This document shows positions 16,364 to 25,054 of a DNA stretch of 64,000 nt, in pieces. The number at the start of each line of letters is the position of its first letter. Positions within the stretch are counted from its first letter, which is position 1. Location: positions 1-64,000 of the forward strand of contig NZ_BCWI01000013.1 in the NCBI RefSeq assembly GCF_001592125.1. The letters run 5' to 3'. Below the pieces are notes generated by a model. That model was not told the DNA's origin and made no database searches. It worked only from the letters and a program-made list of their open reading frames with translations. The stretch is from Microbacterium hominis NBRC 15708 (GTDB lineage: Bacteria; Actinomycetota; Actinomycetes; Actinomycetales; Microbacteriaceae). The position numbers and the translations under genes are program-made.

Positions 16364-16768
16364 TCAGGCGACGGGAGCGCCGCACATGCCGCAGATGCCG
16401 GTCGCGGGCACCTGCACGAAACAGTCCGGGCACATCACCGCGGGGCGCTCGGGGATGGTGGGGGCGGCGACGGTGCGCGGCGTGCCCGAGGCGACGCGGG
16501 CGGCGCGGGCACGCTCGCGCGTGGTCGGCGCGGGCGCGGCGGCGAGCTTGGCCGCGGGCTTGTGGTCGGCGCAGTAGAACCGCACGAATCCGGCCGGATT
16601 GTTCGGATGCCGGTGCTTCATCACCCACAGCGCTTCGCGCGGCCACGGCTCGCTGGTCGGTCCGCAGCCCGAGCACCGGGTCGCGTCGCCCGGCACGGCC
16701 TGCTCGGCGGCGACGGCGATTTCGAACGGCAGGGCATCTCGCCAGTCCGAGGAGTTCCTGATCTGCAC
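16364..16768 (-). CDS. small protein of unknown function with cysteine pairs (zinc-ribbon-like)
   Basis: A 134-residue basic protein. It has a first cysteine pair in TRCSGCG, an isolated cysteine in RFYCADH, and a C-terminal zinc-ribbon-like tail with MCPDCFVQVPATGICGMCG, which would bind one metal. The stretch REALWVMKHRHPNNPAGFVRFY recurs in Microbacteriaceae proteins that I recall being misnamed glucose-6-phosphate dehydrogenase; nothing here resembles that enzyme. The GTG at 16768 is preferred because GGAAGG (16776-16781) stands 7 nt upstream; the ATG at 16789 has no spaced ribosome site. It could be an RNA- or ribosome-associated protein, but this is only a guess. Confidence 0.72.
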   Translation of the reverse strand: MQIRNSSDWRDALPFEIAVAAEQAVPGDATRCSGCGPTSEPWPREALWVMKHRHPNNPAGFVRFYCADHKPAAKLAAAPAPTTRERARAARVASGTPRTVAAPTIPERPAVMCPDCFVQVPATGICGMCGAPVA

Positions 16769-16845
16769 GACATGCCCTTCCGGCGGCATCCTCGGGTGGA
16801 CGACGGCCGTGCCCCATTCTCCCACGGCCGCGCCGCCGGCGGGTC

Positions 16846-17250
16846 TCACTCCGCAGCGGATGCCACCGCGGATGCCGCCCCCGCCCATCCCGACCACTCC
16901 GCCGCGTCGACGACGCAGAACCGGTTGCCCTCGGGATCCTCCATGATCACGTAGTCCGCATCGGCCGGCTGCCGGTCCCAGACGACGCGGCGCGCGCCCA
17001 GACGCTCCAGGCGCGTCACCTCGGCGTCCTGGTCTTGCGCGTAGAGGTCGAGGTGGATCCGCGGGGGCAGGACGCGCGGCGCCGCGACGGCATCCAGCGA
17101 CACGCTCACCCCGGCCCCGTGCCGCGGATGCAGCAGCGCGAAGTCGTCGCCGGCGGGCTCGCGCACCACGTAGTCGAGGGCCGCGGTCCAGAAGGCCGTC
17201 TCCCGCGCGAGGTCGTCGACGCGGATCACGACGGAGCCGACGACCAGCAT
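16846..17250 (-). CDS. VOC family protein (glyoxalase/dioxygenase fold)
   Basis: A 134-residue single vicinal-oxygen-chelate domain of the actinobacterial glyoxalase-like class. Two beta-alpha-beta-beta-beta halves are visible: VVGSVVIRVDDLARETAFW opens the first and DQDAEVTRLERLGARRVVWD the second. It closes with YVIMEDPEGNRFCVVD, the usual end of the family with the metal-site glutamate region. Substrate cannot be read from sequence. Its ATG overlaps the stop of the upstream GNAT-methyltransferase gene (ATGA at 17247-17250), so they are co-translated. Confidence 0.88.
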   Translation of the reverse strand: MLVVGSVVIRVDDLARETAFWTAALDYVVREPAGDDFALLHPRHGAGVSVSLDAVAAPRVLPPRIHLDLYAQDQDAEVTRLERLGARRVVWDRQPADADYVIMEDPEGNRFCVVDAAEWSGWAGAASAVASAAE

Positions 17251-18287
17251 CACCCGGCCTCCGGGTTGCGAGCCGTCACCGTGATCCACGGGTCGGTGGC
17301 CGCGGCATCCGGGGCCGTCGCGTCGCGGACGACGACGTCGGTCCAGCCCGTGGCGGCGAAGGCCTCGGCCAGCGGATCCTCGCGCCACAGCACGAAGTAT
17401 CGCGGCGCGTCGAGCTTGTGCGCCGACCAGTGCTCGCCCTCGCCCTTCTTGAACGAGGCGATCATGACCCCGCCCGGCCGGGTCGCGGCGCGCGCTCGCC
17501 GCAGCACGCCCCGCAGCCGCGCCCGCGGCACGTGCAGCAGCACGGCGCTGGCGAACACGGCGTCGTACGGGCCGCCGAAGTCGGCGTCGCGCACGTCGAG
17601 CAGGCGTGCGCGATGGCCCGCCGCGTGCTGCAGTGCGATGAAGGATGCCGCGGCATCCGTGCGGTCGACGGCGAAGCCCGCCGCCTCCAGTGCATCGGCG
17701 TCGCGGCCCGGGCCCGAACCGAGCTCGAGCACGGAGGAGCCCGCCGGCAGCAGTGCCGCCAGCTCCGCGACGAGCGGCGACGGCGTGGCCGACGTGCGCT
17801 GCGCGTAGCGCAGGGCGTGGTCGCGGTAGACGGCGAGGGTCAGCTCGAGCGGGTCGCCGAGCGGCGGGATCGTGCAGTCGTAGCGCTGCCGGGTCGGCCA
17901 CCGCGGGTCGCGCGGCGCATCGGAGACCGCGAAGCCGAGGCGACGGTAGAACTCGACCGCGTCGTCATCGGTGCTCGCGAACAGCGGGAGGGTCGGGTCG
18001 GCGCGACGCGCGGCATCCACGAGCCGGGACCCGAGACCGGTGCCCCGCGCCTCGTGCGCGACGGCGATGTAGTGCAGCTCCGTGCGGCCGCGGGCGGGGT
18101 CGGGGCCGAAGGCGGCGAAGCCGAGGATGCCGCCGGCCACGACGCCGACGACGGTGAGCCGGGGCAGTTCGGCGTCGCGGATCCACAGGAGCGCGTCGGC
18201 ATCCACCCCGGCCGCCTCCCAGAGGAGGGGGAGGAACGCCTCCGAGCCGATCTCGTCCGGGGTCAGGGGCCGCACCGTCGTGGTCAT
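17250..18287 (-). CDS. GNAT acetyltransferase fused to SAM methyltransferase
   Basis: A 345-residue fusion. Residues 1-140 are a GNAT N-acetyltransferase with the acetyl-CoA loop in HEARGTGLGSRLVDAARR and the closing FYRRLGFAV. Residues about 160-345 are a class I methyltransferase with motif I VLELGSGPGRDADALEAAG, the acidic motif ARLLDVRDADF, and PGGVMIASFKKGEGE. Both domains look intact. It overlaps the ECF gene by ATGA (18284-18287) yet also has a leaderless box, TACAGT (18294-18299), 6 nt before its ATG and inside the ECF coding sequence, so it can be made alone. The paired activities suggest detoxifying or modifying a small amine, but no substrate is evident. Confidence 0.88.
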   Translation of the reverse strand: MTTTVRPLTPDEIGSEAFLPLLWEAAGVDADALLWIRDAELPRLTVVGVVAGGILGFAAFGPDPARGRTELHYIAVAHEARGTGLGSRLVDAARRADPTLPLFASTDDDAVEFYRRLGFAVSDAPRDPRWPTRQRYDCTIPPLGDPLELTLAVYRDHALRYAQRTSATPSPLVAELAALLPAGSSVLELGSGPGRDADALEAAGFAVDRTDAAASFIALQHAAGHRARLLDVRDADFGGPYDAVFASAVLLHVPRARLRGVLRRARAATRPGGVMIASFKKGEGEHWSAHKLDAPRYFVLWREDPLAEAFAATGWTDVVVRDATAPDAAATDPWITVTARNPEAG

Positions 18288-21232
18288 GATTCGACTGTAG
18301 CGAGCGCTCCGCGGGGTCTCGGAGGGGGCGACGGCGGCCCGGGAGCCCCGGCGACGGGCTTCGCGCGCCGCAGCGAGCGCAGCAGCGCACGCCCGATGAG
18401 TCCGATCCCGATGACCGTGGTGACGGCGCGCAGCGTGTCCCAGCTGAGGGTCGAGGTCACCAGCGAGTAGACGAGGAAGTTCCCGAGGTTCTCGGTGAGG
18501 GGCGCGCCCGGGCTGTAGGAGATGCTCGTCCCGGCGCCGACGGCGAACGGCCAGAACCACATGTTCATGATCAGCCCGAACACATACGCCGACACGACGC
18601 CGTACGCCGCGAGCATCGCGACCTCGGCGCCGCCGCGCACGCGCCGCGGCAGCAGCCCCGCGCCCGCCGCGACCCAGCCGCAGGCGAACATCTGGAACGG
18701 CAGCCACGGCCCGACCCCGCCCCACAGCACCGCCGACAGGGCGAGGGATGCCGCGCCCAGCAGCAGTCCGAAGCGCGCCCCGTACGCCCGCCCGGCCAGG
18801 ATCAGGAGCACGAACAGCGCCTCGACGCCGCCCACCCCGGTGCTCGCGATGCGCACGGCCCCCCCGATCGCCGCGAGCACGGCCAACAGCGCGAGGGTGT
18901 GCGCCGACCGCACCGTCGTGTCGAGGCTCGCGAGGGCGACGATGATCGCGAGAGGGGCGAGCGCCATCGCGATGACCGGCGCGGCGGCCTGCGCCTGCGC
19001 CGGCACCGCCGTCGCCACGAGGGGCCACAGGAACGCGGCCGCCGCGAGGAGGTTCGCCGCGATCAGGGCCGCGGTGAGGCCGCGCCGCGGTCGGGGTTGG
19101 GGCCGGGGCTGCGGGGTCCGGGCTGCGGCTCGCCGTGGGGTGCGGGTGGGGGGCGTGTCCCGGACTCCTCCGGGTTGCGGCGCGGGGCCGGGCGGGGGCC
19201 CCGAGACGGGGTCGGCGGTCGCGGATTGGAGGAGTTCGGCGCGGGCGGGGTCGGCGAGGGCGGGCTCGGTGCGGGCGGGCGGGGCGGCGGGCGAGGCGGC
19301 GAGCCGCCCGGCCGCCAGGGGCAGCACGCGGTCGGCGCGGGCGATGGCCGACGGATCGTGGGTCGCGATGAGGACGGCGGTCCCGGCATCCGCGAGCCGC
19401 GCGAGGGCGGCGTCGACCAGGCGGCGCGCGTCGGGGTCGAGGCCGCGGGTCGGCTCGTCCACGAGCAGGACGGGGGCGCGGGTCGCCGTCTGGATCGCGA
19501 GAGCGAGGCAGCGCCGCTGACCGGCGGACAGGTCACGCGGATGCCGGTGCCACAGCTCTCGCGCCGCCTGCACGCCGCCCTCGTCGTCGCTGCCGCGACC
19601 GAGGAGCCCGGCGAAACGGTGGGCGGTCGTGCCGGCCGGCAAGCGCGCCCGCCGGTCGGTGCGCCGACACTCGGCGGCGACGGTGTCGCGCACGAACAGT
19701 GCGTCGGAGTCATCGGGGACCAGTCGCACCTCGCGGGCGTGCGCGCCGGTGGCGAGGGCGACGAGCAGGCTCGATTTGCCGGCGCCGTTGGGGCCGACGA
19801 GCGCCACGATCTCGCCGGCGTGGAGCGCGATCGGTGCGTCGTCGACGGCGACGCGGTCCGCGTACCGCACGGTGACGCGGGTCGACAGCACCGGTTCCGT
19901 GGCGGGAGTCCGGGGGGTCGCCGCGTCGGGCGCCGTCCGCGGCGGTCGGGGACGACCTGCGAGCGCGAGCCCCGAACCCGCCAGCCCCGCACCCGCGGTC
20001 GCGAGCACCCCGGGCCGCCCGCGGGAACCACCCGCGTCGATGCGCAGCCACGCGTCGGCGACCGCGCCGAACTCGTCGCCGCGGTGCTCGGCGACGACCA
20101 CGCAGACGCCGGCCTCGTGGGCGAGCGCGCCCAGGAGCGCCACGATGCGGGCGCGGGTGGTGCGGTCGAGGTCGGCGAGCGGCTCGTCGACGAGCAGGAG
20201 GACCGGCTGCTCGATGATCGCGGCGGCGATCGCGACGAGCGTCGCCTGCCCCGCCGACAGTGCCCCCAGCTCGCGGTCGAGCAGGTCCACGATCCCGACC
20301 CGCACCGCCACCTCGCGGACGCGCTCGTCCACGACGACGGGGGCCACGCCCCGCAGCTCCAGGGCGAGGCCGATCTCGTCCCGCACGCGCGTCGTCGCGA
20401 AGGCGGCGCGCGGGCTCTGCAGCACGACGCCGACGACGCGCGACAGATCCCGGGGCGCGGTGGCGCTGCGCTCGTGTCCGGCGACGCGCAGCCCGCCGCG
20501 GATCCACCCGCCGTCGACATGGCTGTGCAGGCCGCTCAGCGCCCGCAGCAGGGTCGTCTTGCCCGACCCGGTCGCTCCCGTGAGCACGGTGAGGGCGCTC
20601 GGGCGGATGCCGCGCCCCACCGCGTCCGCCACGACGACCGGATCGCCGACGCCGAACCCGAGCGCGACGTCCTGCCCGGCCACGGGGTGCGCGCAGTCGC
20701 CCTCGAGCCCCCGTCCGGCGTAGCCGCGCAGTTCGAGGGCCGCGGCGACGGCGCTCGCACGCTCCAGCGTCGCCTCGAGCACCGGCGCGAGCAGTCGGGC
20801 CGAGCCCGCGACGCCGACCCGTTCGCCGCGCAGCCGCGCCGCCCGCCGTGCCGAGCGCACCGCGTCGGCGAGCGACGGCAGCGTCGCCCAGCCGATCGAC
20901 AGCGCCCGGGCGAGGCCCTGGAAGGGGCCGCGCCGGGCGCCGCGGGCGAGCAGGCGCGGCAGGTCGAGCACGGCGCTGAGCAGTCCGAACGCGAGGATCG
21001 TCAGCGCGATCGGCAGGGCGCTGACCGCGGCATCCCAGAGCCCTCCCGCCGTCGCGGGGCCGAGCACCTCGACGTGGGCGAGCGGCGGCGCGAGGCGCCA
21101 CAGCGGCAGCGGCAGCACCACCGGCCCGGCGCCGTCGGCGCCGTGGAAGAGCACCCGGTACCCCACGCGCACCGCGACGAAGCCCACCGCCAGGGCGGCG
21201 GCGGCACGCAGGGGGCCGGGGCGGAAGCTCAC
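18284..21232 (-). CDS. single-polypeptide ECF vitamin transporter (T-A-A-S fusion)
   Basis: A 982-residue protein holding all four parts of an energy-coupling-factor importer. Residues 1-180: EcfT-like membrane component, including the coupling motif AAALELRGYAGR near 163-174. About 190-410: first ATPase with Walker A GATGSGKTTL (219-228), signature LSAGQ (325-329), Walker B LLLVDEP. About 450-640: second ATPase with Walker A GPNGAGKSSL (480-489), signature LSAGQ (568-572), Walker B LLVDEP; its Q-loop region (VPDDSDALF) lacks the usual glutamine. About 645-718: proline- and arginine-rich linker. 719-982: six-helix S component that binds substrate. GTG start 6 nt after TAATCT (21239-21244). 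The DUF4430 lipoprotein upstream and metH nearby suggest cobalamin as substrate (inference). Confidence 0.9.
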   Translation of the reverse strand: MSFRPGPLRAAAALAVGFVAVRVGYRVLFHGADGAGPVVLPLPLWRLAPPLAHVEVLGPATAGGLWDAAVSALPIALTILAFGLLSAVLDLPRLLARGARRGPFQGLARALSIGWATLPSLADAVRSARRAARLRGERVGVAGSARLLAPVLEATLERASAVAAALELRGYAGRGLEGDCAHPVAGQDVALGFGVGDPVVVADAVGRGIRPSALTVLTGATGSGKTTLLRALSGLHSHVDGGWIRGGLRVAGHERSATAPRDLSRVVGVVLQSPRAAFATTRVRDEIGLALELRGVAPVVVDERVREVAVRVGIVDLLDRELGALSAGQATLVAIAAAIIEQPVLLLVDEPLADLDRTTRARIVALLGALAHEAGVCVVVAEHRGDEFGAVADAWLRIDAGGSRGRPGVLATAGAGLAGSGLALAGRPRPPRTAPDAATPRTPATEPVLSTRVTVRYADRVAVDDAPIALHAGEIVALVGPNGAGKSSLLVALATGAHAREVRLVPDDSDALFVRDTVAAECRRTDRRARLPAGTTAHRFAGLLGRGSDDEGGVQAARELWHRHPRDLSAGQRRCLALAIQTATRAPVLLVDEPTRGLDPDARRLVDAALARLADAGTAVLIATHDPSAIARADRVLPLAAGRLAASPAAPPARTEPALADPARAELLQSATADPVSGPPPGPAPQPGGVRDTPPTRTPRRAAARTPQPRPQPRPRRGLTAALIAANLLAAAAFLWPLVATAVPAQAQAAAPVIAMALAPLAIIVALASLDTTVRSAHTLALLAVLAAIGGAVRIASTGVGGVEALFVLLILAGRAYGARFGLLLGAASLALSAVLWGGVGPWLPFQMFACGWVAAGAGLLPRRVRGGAEVAMLAAYGVVSAYVFGLIMNMWFWPFAVGAGTSISYSPGAPLTENLGNFLVYSLVTSTLSWDTLRAVTTVIGIGLIGRALLRSLRRAKPVAGAPGPPSPPPRPRGALATVES

Positions 21233-21260
21233 GCGCCGAGATTACGCGCGTCGGCGCCGC

Positions 21261-21809
21261 TCAGGCCGCGGGAGCCGCGGGCGCCCCGTCCAGGCTGAAG
21301 AGCAGCTCGACGCTCTCACCCGGCTGAGCCGTCAGCGTCGACACGCCCTCCTGGGCGTAGTCCCACGCGCCGCCGGCGGGCTTGGTCCACAGTGCCCAGT
21401 ACGCGAACGCGGCGGGCATCGACTCGCACTTCTCGACATACGCCGGGTCCTGGGTGGAGCCGACCGGCTCGGATGCCGAGGGCAGCCCGTCGACGCGGCA
21501 GATCACCTGGTCGCCGTACTCCTTCGTGCCCTCGATCTCGAGCCCGGCCGCGGCGACGATGTCGGCGACGGCGACCTCGGCGGTGGTCGTGTAGCACCGC
21601 GTGTCGGAGGTGCCGCCCGCCAGGGCGGAGGAGTCGACGACGAGCGTGACGCCCTCGGTCCCTTCGCACGCGCCGGCGGTGATCGGCGACGCGGTCGCGT
21701 CGGTCGCGGTCGGCGACGCCGCACCGCCGCCCGTCGAGGCGCAGGCCGACAGGCCGAGCGCGAGGGCTCCGGCGGCGAACAGGGCGAGGATGCGGGGGGT
21801 CGACGTCAC
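21261..21809 (-). CDS. DUF4430 (transcobalamin-like) lipoprotein
   Basis: A 182-residue secreted lipoprotein. The signal peptide ends at lipobox LGLSAC (Cys near residue 23), followed by a Ser/Thr/Ala-rich spacer. The rest resembles DUF4430, a domain related to the C-terminal beta-domain of intrinsic factor and transcobalamin: VTLVVDSSALAGG, an AVADIVAAAGL helix, and a closing YWALWTKPAGGAWDYAQEGVS segment. Four cysteines could form disulfides. The GTG at 21809 is preferred over upstream starts because TACGCT (21816-21821) stands 6 nt before it. It ends 28 bp before the ECF gene, so it may be the external substrate-binding partner of that transporter. Confidence 0.8.
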   Translation of the reverse strand: MTSTPRILALFAAGALALGLSACASTGGGAASPTATDATASPITAGACEGTEGVTLVVDSSALAGGTSDTRCYTTTAEVAVADIVAAAGLEIEGTKEYGDQVICRVDGLPSASEPVGSTQDPAYVEKCESMPAAFAYWALWTKPAGGAWDYAQEGVSTLTAQPGESVELLFSLDGAPAAPAA

Positions 21810-21900
21810 CGTCCCAGCGTAGGGGGAGTCGCCCACCCGTCCCGGCCATATGACGACACCCTCACGACGCCATGGCGATGCCCGCGCGTAGGCTGGCCGG
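21810..21900. promoter_or_regulatory. divergent leaderless promoters, DUF4430 gene and menB
   Basis: The minus-strand box TACGCT occupies 21816-21821, 6 nt before GTG 21809. The plus-strand box TAGGCT occupies 21889-21894, 6 nt before GTG 21901. I see no clear operator between them. Confidence 0.65.
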
Positions 21901-22812
21901 GTGACCGACACCTTCGTCTCCGAGCTGTTCGATCCGACCGCGTGGACGCTCGCGCCCGGCGCGGCCGACTACACCGACATCACGGCGCACGTCTCCGGCG
22001 ACGGCCGCATCGCGCGCATCGCGTTCGATCGGCCCGAGGTGCGCAACGCCTTCCGGCCGCACACGGTCGACGAGCTGTACCGGGCCCTCGACGTCGCGCG
22101 ACAGGACCCGCGCATCGGTGTCGTGCTGCTGACGGGCAACGGGCCGAGCCCCAAGGACGGCGGCTGGGCGTTCTGCTCCGGCGGCGACCAGCGCATCCGC
22201 GGCCGGCACGGCTACACCTACGCGGCCGACGACGCGACCGCCCCCGACCCGGCCCGCGCCGGCCGGCTGCACATCCTCGAGGTGCAGCGGCTCATCCGTT
22301 TCATGCCGAAGGTCGTCATCGCCGTGATCCCCGGGTGGGCCGCCGGCGGCGGGCACTCGCTGCACATCGTCTGCGACCTGTCGATCGCGAGCGCCGAGCA
22401 CGGCCGGTTCAAGCAGACGGATGCCGACGTGGGCTCGTTCGATGCGGGGTACGGGTCTGCCTACATGGCGCGTCAGGTCGGTCAGAAGCTCGCGCGCGAG
22501 GTGTTCTTCCTCGCGGAGGAGTACTCGGCGCAGCGCGCCTACGAGATGGGCGCCGTGAACCGCGTGGTCCCGCACGCGGAGCTCGAGCGCGAGGCGATCG
22601 CGATGGCGCGGACGATCCTCGGCAAGTCGCCCACCGCGATCCGCATGCTGAAGTTCGCGTTCAACGCGATCGACGACGGCATGGTGGGCCAGCAGGTGTT
22701 CGCGGGCGAGGCCACGCGCCTCGCGTACGGCACCGATGAGGCCGTGGAGGGTCGCGACGCCTTCCTGCAGAAGCGCGACCCCGACTGGTCGCCCTATCCG
22801 TACCACTACTGA
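21901..22812 (+). CDS. menB: 1,4-dihydroxy-2-naphthoyl-CoA synthase MenB
   Basis: A 303-residue crotonase-family enzyme that closes the second ring of the menaquinone nucleus from o-succinylbenzoyl-CoA. MenB hallmarks are FCSGGDQRIRGRHGY (oxyanion-hole region), VIPGWAAGGGHSLHIVCDLS, and the active-site aspartate segment QTDADVGSFDAGYGSAYMAR. The N-terminal extension and the end DWSPYPYHY are typical of actinobacterial MenB. The GTG start is 6 nt after TAGGCT (21889-21894). It leads a menB-menE pair, 21 bp apart. Confidence 0.97.
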   Translation: MTDTFVSELFDPTAWTLAPGAADYTDITAHVSGDGRIARIAFDRPEVRNAFRPHTVDELYRALDVARQDPRIGVVLLTGNGPSPKDGGWAFCSGGDQRIRGRHGYTYAADDATAPDPARAGRLHILEVQRLIRFMPKVVIAVIPGWAAGGGHSLHIVCDLSIASAEHGRFKQTDADVGSFDAGYGSAYMARQVGQKLAREVFFLAEEYSAQRAYEMGAVNRVVPHAELEREAIAMARTILGKSPTAIRMLKFAFNAIDDGMVGQQVFAGEATRLAYGTDEAVEGRDAFLQKRDPDWSPYPYHY

Positions 22813-22833
22813 CGCGACGGCGCGGAGGCGACG

Positions 22834-23985
22834 GTGAAGCTGGAGCGGGTGGATGCCGCCGATGCGCGCGCGGTGCTGCGCGGACTGCGGGGCGCGGTGC
22901 TGGGGGCGGGCCCCGCGATCGCCCTCGGCGCGCCGTCCGGTTCCGGAGATGCGCTGCCCGCGGAGGTCCCGGCCGGCACCGCGGTGGTCGTCACGACATC
23001 CGGGTCGTCGGGGTACCCCAAGGCGGTCGCGCTCAGCCGTTCCGCGCTGACGGCCTCGGCGCTCGCGACGAGCGCGCGCATCGGCGAGGGGGCGTGGCTG
23101 CTCGCGCTGCCGCCGGGCTACATCGCCGGGGTCCAGGTGCTCGTGCGCGCGCTCGTCGCCGGACGTGAGCCCGCGCTCCTGTCGGGGCCGTTCCGCACGG
23201 CGGGGTTCGTCGCCGCCGCATCCTCCATGGCATCGAGCCACGGGGGGCGGCCGGTGCCGACGTACACGTCCCTCGTCCCGGCGCAGCTGCAGACCCTCCT
23301 CGACGCCCCCGATCCGGCCGCCCGCCGCGCACTCGCCGGGTTCTCGGCGGTGCTGGTGGGCGGGCAGGCGCTCGCCCCCGCGCTCGCCGCGCGCGCCGCC
23401 GACGCCGGCGTCCGCATCGTGCGCACCTACGGATCGAGCGAGACCGCGGGCGGCTGCGTCTACGACGGCGTGCCGCTCGACGGCGTCGGCGTCCGCATCG
23501 ACGACGGCGAGGTGCTCCTGTCGGGTCCCACCCTCGCCGACGGCTACCTGGGCGATGCCGCGCGCACCGACGCCGCCTTCTTCCGCGACGCGGCGGGCAC
23601 CCGCTGGTACCGCACCGGTGACGCCGGCGCGTTCGACGGACGCCTCGCGATCACCGGTCGCCGCGACAACGTCATCATCTCGGGCGGGATCAACGTGGCG
23701 CTCGACCGCGTCGAACGGGTGGTGCGGACCCTTCCCGGGCTCGTCGACGCCGTCGTGGTCCCGGTACCCGACGAGAGGTGGGGCGAGGCGTCGGTCGTGG
23801 TCGTCCCGGCCGGCGCGGGGGATGCCGATGACGCCCTCCGCGGCATCCGCGCCGCCGTCGAGGCCGAGATCGGTGCGCCCGCGCGCCCCCGGGCGGTCGT
23901 GCCCGTCGCCGCCATCCCGCTGCTGCCGAGCGGCAAGCCCGATCGCGCCGCCCTCCGCCGGCTCGCGGCGGACGCCGGCGCGTGA
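22834..23985 (+). CDS. menE: o-succinylbenzoate-CoA ligase MenE
   Basis: A 383-residue acyl-adenylate-forming enzyme that activates o-succinylbenzoate with CoA before MenB acts. Motifs: the P-loop TTSGSSGYPKAVALS, YGSSETAGGCVYDG, the hinge-side YRTGDAG and RRDNVIISGGINV, and the C-terminal catalytic lysine in LPSGKPDRAAL. It is shorter than the ~450-residue Bacillus form because the N-terminal region is reduced, as is common in actinobacteria. GTG start with GGAGG at 22824-22828. Functionally paired with menB just upstream. Confidence 0.94.
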   Translation: MKLERVDAADARAVLRGLRGAVLGAGPAIALGAPSGSGDALPAEVPAGTAVVVTTSGSSGYPKAVALSRSALTASALATSARIGEGAWLLALPPGYIAGVQVLVRALVAGREPALLSGPFRTAGFVAAASSMASSHGGRPVPTYTSLVPAQLQTLLDAPDPAARRALAGFSAVLVGGQALAPALAARAADAGVRIVRTYGSSETAGGCVYDGVPLDGVGVRIDDGEVLLSGPTLADGYLGDAARTDAAFFRDAAGTRWYRTGDAGAFDGRLAITGRRDNVIISGGINVALDRVERVVRTLPGLVDAVVVPVPDERWGEASVVVVPAGAGDADDALRGIRAAVEAEIGAPARPRAVVPVAAIPLLPSGKPDRAALRRLAADAGA

Positions 23986-24041
23986 GCGCGCCGCGTCGGC
24001 ATCACAGGGGACTCATGCGTCCGCGGGCATAGGATTCTCGC

Positions 24042-25028
24042 GTGGCAGGCAGCACCCGTAAGAAGAAGGCCCGTTCGGGACGGCGCTCCGCGGCGCACAC
24101 ACCGCGCGGCAATCCGCAGAGGGCGCAGCTCTCCGGCGACCCCGCGCACGTCGCGCGCGCCACCGCGCGCGACTGGATCGGCGCGGCGCGCCTGCGCACC
24201 CTGCCCCTCGCCGTCTCGCCCGTGCTCATCGGCACCGGCGCGGCGCTGCTCGGCGGGATGCCGCTGCGCTGGGTGGTCGCGCTGTGCTGCCTCGTCGTCG
24301 CGGTGTCGATCCAGATCGGCGTCAACTACGCGAACGACTACAGCGACGGCATCCGTGGCACCGACGACCACCGCGTCGGGCCGGCGCGGCTCACCGCGTC
24401 GCGCAAGGCGCAGCCGCGCACCGTCCTGATCGTCGCCCTCGTCTTTTTCGGCATCGCGGCGGCCGCCGGTATCGCCCTCATCGTGCGCACGGGGTACTGG
24501 TGGATGGCGCTGATCGGTGCCGCGTGCCTGGTGGCGGCCTGGTTCTACACCGGCGGCAAGCGTCCCTACGGGTACGCCGGTCTCGGCGAGCTGTTCGTCT
24601 TCGTCTTCTTCGGCCTGGTGGCCACGGTCGGCACCACCTTCGTCCAGGTCGGCACCGTGCCGCAGGAGAGCTGGTTCGGCGGCGTGATCGCCGGGCTCCT
24701 CGCCTGCGCCGTGCTCCTGGCCAACAACCTCCGCGACATCGATCAGGACCGCCTCGCCGGAAAGCGCACGCTCACGGTGCGTATCGGGCGCCGGGCGACG
24801 CAGATCCTGTTCACGGTGCTGGTGGTCGGCGCCTTCGCGATCGTGGCGTTCCTGGCGGTCTTCTACCCGCTCGCCTGGCTGGCGCTGCTCGCGCTCATCC
24901 CCGCGGCCTGCGCCGTCCTGATCGTCTGGACCTATCGCGCGCCGCGGGAGCTGGTCGTGGCGCTCGGGCTGACGTCGCTGACGTCGCTGGCCGTCGCGGC
25001 GCTGCTGTTCTGGGCGTTCACGGGCTGA
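24042..25028 (+). CDS. menA: 1,4-dihydroxy-2-naphthoate polyprenyltransferase MenA
   Basis: A 328-residue UbiA-family membrane prenyltransferase that attaches the polyprenyl tail to DHNA. After a basic ~30-residue N-terminus there are about eight membrane segments. The first metal-binding motif is NYANDYSDGIRGTDD and the second is NNLRDIDQDRLAGKRT, both with the needed aspartates. The GTG start is 6 nt after TAGGAT (24030-24035), so it has its own leaderless promoter. The prenyl donor is probably made by the synthase at 31280. Confidence 0.95.
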   Translation: MAGSTRKKKARSGRRSAAHTPRGNPQRAQLSGDPAHVARATARDWIGAARLRTLPLAVSPVLIGTGAALLGGMPLRWVVALCCLVVAVSIQIGVNYANDYSDGIRGTDDHRVGPARLTASRKAQPRTVLIVALVFFGIAAAAGIALIVRTGYWWMALIGAACLVAAWFYTGGKRPYGYAGLGELFVFVFFGLVATVGTTFVQVGTVPQESWFGGVIAGLLACAVLLANNLRDIDQDRLAGKRTLTVRIGRRATQILFTVLVVGAFAIVAFLAVFYPLAWLALLALIPAACAVLIVWTYRAPRELVVALGLTSLTSLAVAALLFWAFTG

Positions 25029-25054
25029 CGGCACCGGTCACCCGGCGCCCGCGC

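Noticed and set aside
12039..16817. A 1592-codon open frame on the minus strand opposite metH
   Set aside because: It lies antisense to a complete metH and its translation is low-complexity Arg/Gly/Ala/Asp-rich, as expected for a shadow frame in high-GC DNA.
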